From an uncultured Faecalibacterium sp. (GTDB lineage Bacteria > Bacillota > Clostridia > Oscillospirales > Ruminococcaceae), in NCBI GenBank assembly GCA_934553285.1, contig CAKTFD010000051.1, positions 1 through 16,076 on the forward strand: DNA of 16,076 bases, written 5' to 3'. Shown here piece after piece: positions 12,642-16,076 of the stretch. Position numbers and translations under genes: made by a program. The notes beneath the pieces are model-generated. The model saw nothing but the letters and a program-made list of their open reading frames with translations, did not search any database and was not told the origin of the DNA. Every line of letters starts with the position of its first letter. Positions within the stretch are counted from its first letter, which is position 1.

Positions 12642-13730
12642 ATGAATAAAAACCGATGCAATGCGCTGCTGCCGCTGGTGCAGCTGTTCCCGGCGGTGGT
12701 GGCAGCGGCAGCTGTGCTTTTTGCCCTGCCGCGCACCGTACCGGTGCTGGCTGCTGTGCCGGAAAAGCTGGCTGCCGTGGCAGAGCAGCCCGTGGAGGCC
12801 GCTTCTGCCGAAGCGGAGGAAGAAGCCCTGCCCAAACTGCCCTATGCCGATGGCATTTACACAGGCTCTTCCCGGGGATATGGGGGGACCGTCCGGGTAC
12901 AGGTCACCATGGAAAACGGCAGCATCACCGAGGTAGAGATCCTGGATGCTTCCCACGAGACCCGGCAGTTTCTCAAGCGCGCCAGGCGGCTTCTGACCAC
13001 CGTAGTGGATGCCCAGAGCTGGGAGGTGGATGCCGTTTCCGAGGCAACCTATACCTCCCGGGGCATCCTGGGAGCCGTGCAGAACGCTTTGACCGGCGAG
13101 GTAGTAAACAATCCCCTGCCGCCGCAGCCCCAGCCAGCCGCGCCGCTGGTGGTGGAGGAATTTACTGCACCCTCTACCTACCGGGACGGCATCTACACCG
13201 CCGAAGCCATGGGCTTTGATGGTTCCATCACGGTGCAGGTCACGGTGGCAGAGGATAAGATCACGGATATCACCATTCTGAGCGCTGCGGACGAGGAGCA
13301 ATACCTTGCCCGGGCAAAGCGGGTGATCCCGGCTATCCTGGAAGGGCAAAGCCCGGAAGTAGATGCAATTTCCGGTGCCACCTACTCTTCCACCGGTATC
13401 CTGAATGCTGTAAAACTGGCACTAGCAAAGGCAGCTGTTGCCCCTGCGGAACAAGCTGCCCCGGAACAGGCTGCATCGGAAGAAACCGTGCCGGAAGCTG
13501 AACCGGCCGAAGCGCCGCTGCCCGAAGAAACGCCGGTCACCGCCCCCACCGTGGAGGTGGTGCAGCCGGAGGAAAAGCGTACCGTTTCCGCCTGGTTAAA
13601 AGAAGTATGGCAGCAGCTTTTCCCGGCAGATGCACCTACGTCCTCTGCGCCGGGACCGGCATCCTCTGTGCAAGTGCTGCCGCCGGAAGAAGCCGAAACC
13701 GAACCTGAAACGGAAGGAGCAGCGGAATGA
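12642..13730 (+). CDS. Extracytoplasmic protein with two FMN-binding domains
   Basis: This 362-residue protein has an N-terminal membrane anchor or signal (PLVQLFPAVVAAAAVLFALP, residues 11-30). Two FMN_bind domains follow, about 68-150 and 180-262, each opening with DGIYT(G/A) and ending in the flavin-attachment loop: VDAVSEATYTS (129-139) and VDAISGATYSS (240-250). In this family an ApbE flavin transferase links FMN to the Thr of SGAT (here Thr136 and Thr247). In domain 1 the Gly is replaced by Glu, so modification there is doubtful. A Pro/Glu/Ala-rich tail (about 265-362) looks disordered. The start ATG 12642 has AGGAG before it; the frame upstream runs through the terminator. It overlaps the next gene as ATGA. 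It is probably the outer carrier that takes electrons from the membrane polyferredoxin. Confidence 0.88.
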   Translation: MNKNRCNALLPLVQLFPAVVAAAAVLFALPRTVPVLAAVPEKLAAVAEQPVEAASAEAEEEALPKLPYADGIYTGSSRGYGGTVRVQVTMENGSITEVEILDASHETRQFLKRARRLLTTVVDAQSWEVDAVSEATYTSRGILGAVQNALTGEVVNNPLPPQPQPAAPLVVEEFTAPSTYRDGIYTAEAMGFDGSITVQVTVAEDKITDITILSAADEEQYLARAKRVIPAILEGQSPEVDAISGATYSSTGILNAVKLALAKAAVAPAEQAAPEQAASEETVPEAEPAEAPLPEETPVTAPTVEVVQPEEKRTVSAWLKEVWQQLFPADAPTSSAPGPASSVQVLPPEEAETEPETEGAAE

Positions 13731-14191
13731 AATACAAAAATTTTCTCCTCCGGGCGGTAAACCTGCTGCTGATATTGGGGGTACTGTGGCAATACCAGCA
13801 GGTAGCGCTGCTCCGGGCGGCAGCGGTAAGCGAGCGCAAGCAGGAGATCGCCGCAGTGGAAGCCTATAACGCCTCCATTTTGCAGGCGCAAAGCGCAGCG
13901 CAGGCAGAACAGGCCCAGAGCGGCTACCGGGACGGCACCTACGAGGGCAGCGCCTTTGGCTTTGGGGATGTGATCCGGGTATCGGTGACCATCCAGAACG
14001 GAAAGCTCACCGACATCTCAGTGCTGGATGCTTCCGGCGAGGATAAGCCCTACTACAAACAGGCCCTGCCCCTGCTGGACGAGATGCTGGAGGCCCAATC
14101 TGCCGAGGTGGATACCGTTTCCGGGGCCACCCTCACGGCAGAGGGACTGATCGGTGCCGTAGAGGACGCACTGGGAAAGGCGGAAGGATGA
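13727..14191 (+). CDS. Membrane-anchored FMN-binding protein (RnfG/NqrC-like domain)
   Basis: The 154-residue protein has one N-terminal membrane helix (FLLRAVNLLLILGVLW, residues 6-21), a helical coiled stalk (about 25-65, Ala/Gln/Glu rich), and an FMN_bind domain (67-152) starting YRDGTYEGSAFGFG. Its flavinylation loop, VDTVSGATLTA (129-139), is intact; Thr135 is the expected FMN-bearing residue. It has ATGA overlaps with both neighbours, so the three genes are translated together. By analogy with RnfG, NqrC and related flavinylated shuttles, it would hold FMN outside the membrane and relay electrons between the NapH-like protein and the two-domain flavoprotein. No ApbE flavin transferase is in the window. 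Confidence 0.88.
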   Translation: MKYKNFLLRAVNLLLILGVLWQYQQVALLRAAAVSERKQEIAAVEAYNASILQAQSAAQAEQAQSGYRDGTYEGSAFGFGDVIRVSVTIQNGKLTDISVLDASGEDKPYYKQALPLLDEMLEAQSAEVDTVSGATLTAEGLIGAVEDALGKAEG

Positions 14192-15087
14192 TGGAAAAAA
14201 CACAGACAAAGCCTTTGACTGCGGCGCAGAAACGCCAGCGGGACAAAAAGCGCCGCATATTGCTGCGCGCCGGGATACAGCTTTTCTTCTTTGTGTCCAT
14301 GCCGGGTGCGTTCGTGGCCGGTTTTTCCGGGGTAAAGCAGATCTTTTTGCACATTGGCGCGGGCGAGGTGCTCTCGGCAGACAGTTTCGTGCTTTCCCTG
14401 CTGGGGCTGTGCGGCTTTACCCTGCTGTTCGACCGGTTTTTCTGCGGCTATGCCTGCGCGTTCGGCAGCTTGGGCGATGCGGTCTGGGCGCTTTCCGGCC
14501 TTATCCAGAAAAAGCTGCTCCACCGCAAAAAGCAGTTCCGGCTGCCGGAGCGGGCGATACTTTTGGGGCAGAAGGTCAAATATCTGCTGCTGGCAGGGCT
14601 GGTCTTGCTGTATGTGACCCGGCAGGAAAAACTGCTCACCAGCACAAGCCCCTGGGAGGTGTTTTCCCGCCTGACGGCTCTGCGTCTGCCGCCGGAGGGC
14701 TTTGGTGTGGGCATCGCGCTGCTTGCGCTCATTTTGCTGGGCATGGCGCTGCAGCCCCGGTTCTTCTGCCAGTTTCTCTGCCCCATGGGGGCGGTGTTTG
14801 CCCTGCTGCCGGTGCTGCCCTTTGCGCGGCTACACCGGCAGAGCGAGGGCTGCATCCCGGGCTGCAATGCCTGCAGGCAGAAGTGCCCGGTCTGCCTGAA
14901 ACTGGAGGAAACCAGTCTGCGCAGCGGGGAGTGCATCGCCTGCGAAGCCTGTGTTGGCACCTGCCCTAAGCAGAACATCCACCGGTGGGACCTCGCCCTG
15001 TGCCAGCACCCGTGGCTGCCTCTGCTGGCAAAAGCCCTGCTCTTTTTCCTGCTGGGCTGCTGGCTGGGCTTCTGCCGGTTTTTCTGA
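14188..15087 (+). CDS. NapH/NosR-type membrane polyferredoxin (4Fe-4S)
   Basis: The 299-residue integral membrane protein starts with a basic cytoplasmic N-terminus and has about five to six helices. It carries the two CxxxC(P/A)xG membrane motifs of the NapH/NosR/CcoG family: CGYACAFG (Cys86, Cys90) and CQFLCPMG (Cys194, Cys198). Then come two ferredoxin-like Cys clusters: Cys222-x3-226-x2-229-x3-233 (with Cys236) and Cys249-x2-252-x2-255-x3-259. A last hydrophobic helix closes the chain. Such proteins move electrons from cytoplasmic donors through the membrane to extracytoplasmic flavin acceptors. It overlaps the FMN protein gene by ATGA; a second ATG three bases later is possible. It is the final gene before a strong terminator. 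The physiological donor and terminal acceptor are unknown. Confidence 0.9.
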   Translation: MMEKTQTKPLTAAQKRQRDKKRRILLRAGIQLFFFVSMPGAFVAGFSGVKQIFLHIGAGEVLSADSFVLSLLGLCGFTLLFDRFFCGYACAFGSLGDAVWALSGLIQKKLLHRKKQFRLPERAILLGQKVKYLLLAGLVLLYVTRQEKLLTSTSPWEVFSRLTALRLPPEGFGVGIALLALILLGMALQPRFFCQFLCPMGAVFALLPVLPFARLHRQSEGCIPGCNACRQKCPVCLKLEETSLRSGECIACEACVGTCPKQNIHRWDLALCQHPWLPLLAKALLFFLLGCWLGFCRFF

Positions 15088-15166
15088 GAGAGGTTCAGAG
15101 CCTTCTGTCAGAGCACCTTGGCACCATTTGTAGTCAGTTTATAGCAATTCAACTTTTTATAAAAGT

Positions 15167-15203
15167 AAAGGCGCTTGGTTAAGGATCACCAAGCGCCTTT
15201 TTG
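15167..15203 (+). terminator. Strong rho-independent terminator of the Tp47-FMN-NapH operon
   Basis: AAAGGCGCTTGGT (15167-15179) and ACCAAGCGCCTTT (15188-15200) form a perfect 13-bp stem with an 8-nt loop and a T tract, 80 nt after the NapH-like gene. Confidence 0.9.
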
Positions 15204-15368
15204 TACCCTGCGGAGCACGGCGGCTCCGAGGATGAGATGAAACGGGAACGGTGAATGTGTTGTGATCAAAGCACTTTCCTCGGTCTGAACCGGTACTTGT
15301 AACCGATCCTGACAGGCAGTTGCCGTATCATTTCTCGAAAACTGTTTTATGGATACCCAGGGTGCACT

Positions 15369-16076
15369 CTATTTTTTACTGGACAGGCTGACCATCCAGC
15401 TGCGCTTCCGGAACATTACAAGGGACAAAACGAGCCGGAACACTTCCTCTGCGGTGAGCAGCGCGTACACCTCCACGATGCCCCACCGGAAAACATGGGC
15501 AGCCAACAGGCACAAAGGGATGCCGACACACCATGTTCCCAGACAGTCGATGACCATGATGATCCTGGTGTTGCCGCCGCTGCGCAGGATACCGCCGCCA
15601 AGGATCATGTTTTCCACCTTGACAGGGGCATACAGGGCAAACACCACCAGCAGCAGTTTCCCCAGCCTTTTTACATCGGGAGCCACACGATACAAGCCGG
15701 TATAGGGTCCTGCCAGTAACATCAACAGCGCAGACACCGCCACCGCCCCTGCCAGCCCGGCTACCATAAGTTTTTTGGATTCTGTATAGGCGGCAGCGTA
15801 GGCCTGCCTGCCCAGTTGCTTGCCCACCATCACCCCGGCGGCTGCGGACAAGCCGCTCAAAGCTCCAATGATAAGCCCTTGAAGAGGGCCGGTAAGGGTG
15901 TAGGCGGCAAGGCTTGCGGTTCCCAGATGCCCGTACACTGCAGACTCCACATTCTGTCCCAAACTCCAGAGAAATTCGCTGACAAGGATGGGCAGGATCA
16001 GATGGTGTTGTACAATAAAAGTTGACATAGGGAACTCAAAGAGCCAATATATAGAAAAGGACAAACAGGAGGCAAG
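15369..16076 (-). CDS. MATE-family transporter, C-terminal half (partial at window edge)
   Basis: The frame is open to the window end and gives about 235 residues. The stretch LPILVSEFLWSLGQNVESAV followed by YGHLGTASLAAY is the start of the second half of NorM-like MATE exporters, and the remaining helices (including IIGALSGLSAAAGVMVGKQLG and VENMILGGGILRSGGNTR) continue that half to a normal C-terminus. The first half is not in the window. No ribosome binding site precedes the inner ATG (16028) or the TTG at 16064, so the gene most likely starts outside; a truncated pseudogene is the alternative. It is unlike the MATE gene at 2613-3959 in sequence, so it is not a local duplicate. The stop is TAG. 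Confidence 0.8.
   Translation of the reverse strand, partial: LASCLSFSIYWLFEFPMSTFIVQHHLILPILVSEFLWSLGQNVESAVYGHLGTASLAAYTLTGPLQGLIIGALSGLSAAAGVMVGKQLGRQAYAAAYTESKKLMVAGLAGAVAVSALLMLLAGPYTGLYRVAPDVKRLGKLLLVVFALYAPVKVENMILGGGILRSGGNTRIIMVIDCLGTWCVGIPLCLLAAHVFRWGIVEVYALLTAEEVFRLVLSLVMFRKRSWMVSLSSKK

Noticed and set aside
1..16076. CRISPR array, toxin-antitoxin pair or restriction system
   Set aside because: No regular spaced repeats and no gene pair with the expected motifs on either strand.

Overview
The window looks like chromosomal DNA of a high-GC, Gram-positive gut Clostridium-class bacterium. Oscillospiraceae, and Faecalibacterium in particular, is my best guess. The guess rests on strong AGGAGG-type ribosome binding sites, the codon and GC character, a DUF6465-type small protein, a RepA_N/ParA integrative element and an FMN-binding/NapH-type operon. 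No rRNA or species marker is present, so the genus is inference.

Layout. (1) About 1-1608 is the end of an integrated conjugative/mobilizable element. It holds a partial parA, a repA with a repeat-rich candidate origin inside it, and an excisionase-like HTH gene, all on the minus strand. It stops at a 53-nt 3' remnant of a tRNA-Leu gene (the att scar), which is followed by what looks like the tRNA's own terminator. (2) 1617-4560 is minus-strand chromosomal cargo: a FUSC-type membrane protein, then a GNAT acetyltransferase-MATE exporter operon. (3) 4555-5545 is a non-coding stretch with a good promoter, then a small DUF6465 protein with an AT-hook-like motif and a bidirectional terminator. (4) 5583-7187 on the minus strand carries a LysR regulator and, upstream of it, an XRE/S24 (LexA/CI-like) self-cleaving repressor. 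(5) 7218-7349 is a divergent promoter region with several GTGCAC-centred dyads, which look like repressor operators overlapping both promoters. (6) 7594-11011 on the plus strand is a tight three-gene cassette under that control: a short phage tail-fibre-like protein, a metallophosphoesterase with a purple-acid-phosphatase-like Fn3 domain, and a predicted alpha/alpha-barrel enzyme. None has a signal peptide. (7) 11101-15203 is an operon with a consensus promoter and a pair of DtxR-box-like palindromes: a secreted homologue of the Treponema Tp47 antigen, two FMN-binding (flavinylated) proteins and a NapH/NosR-type membrane polyferredoxin, closed by a strong terminator. (8) 15369-16076 on the minus strand is the C-terminal half of a MATE exporter running off the window.

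Two parts stand out as possible undescribed systems. One is the S24-repressor-controlled tail-fibre/phosphoesterase/alpha-barrel cassette, which looks like a domesticated phage module with a damage-inducible switch. The other is the putatively metal-regulated Tp47-FMN-NapH operon, which looks like a flavin-based route that carries electrons across the membrane to a surface protein.
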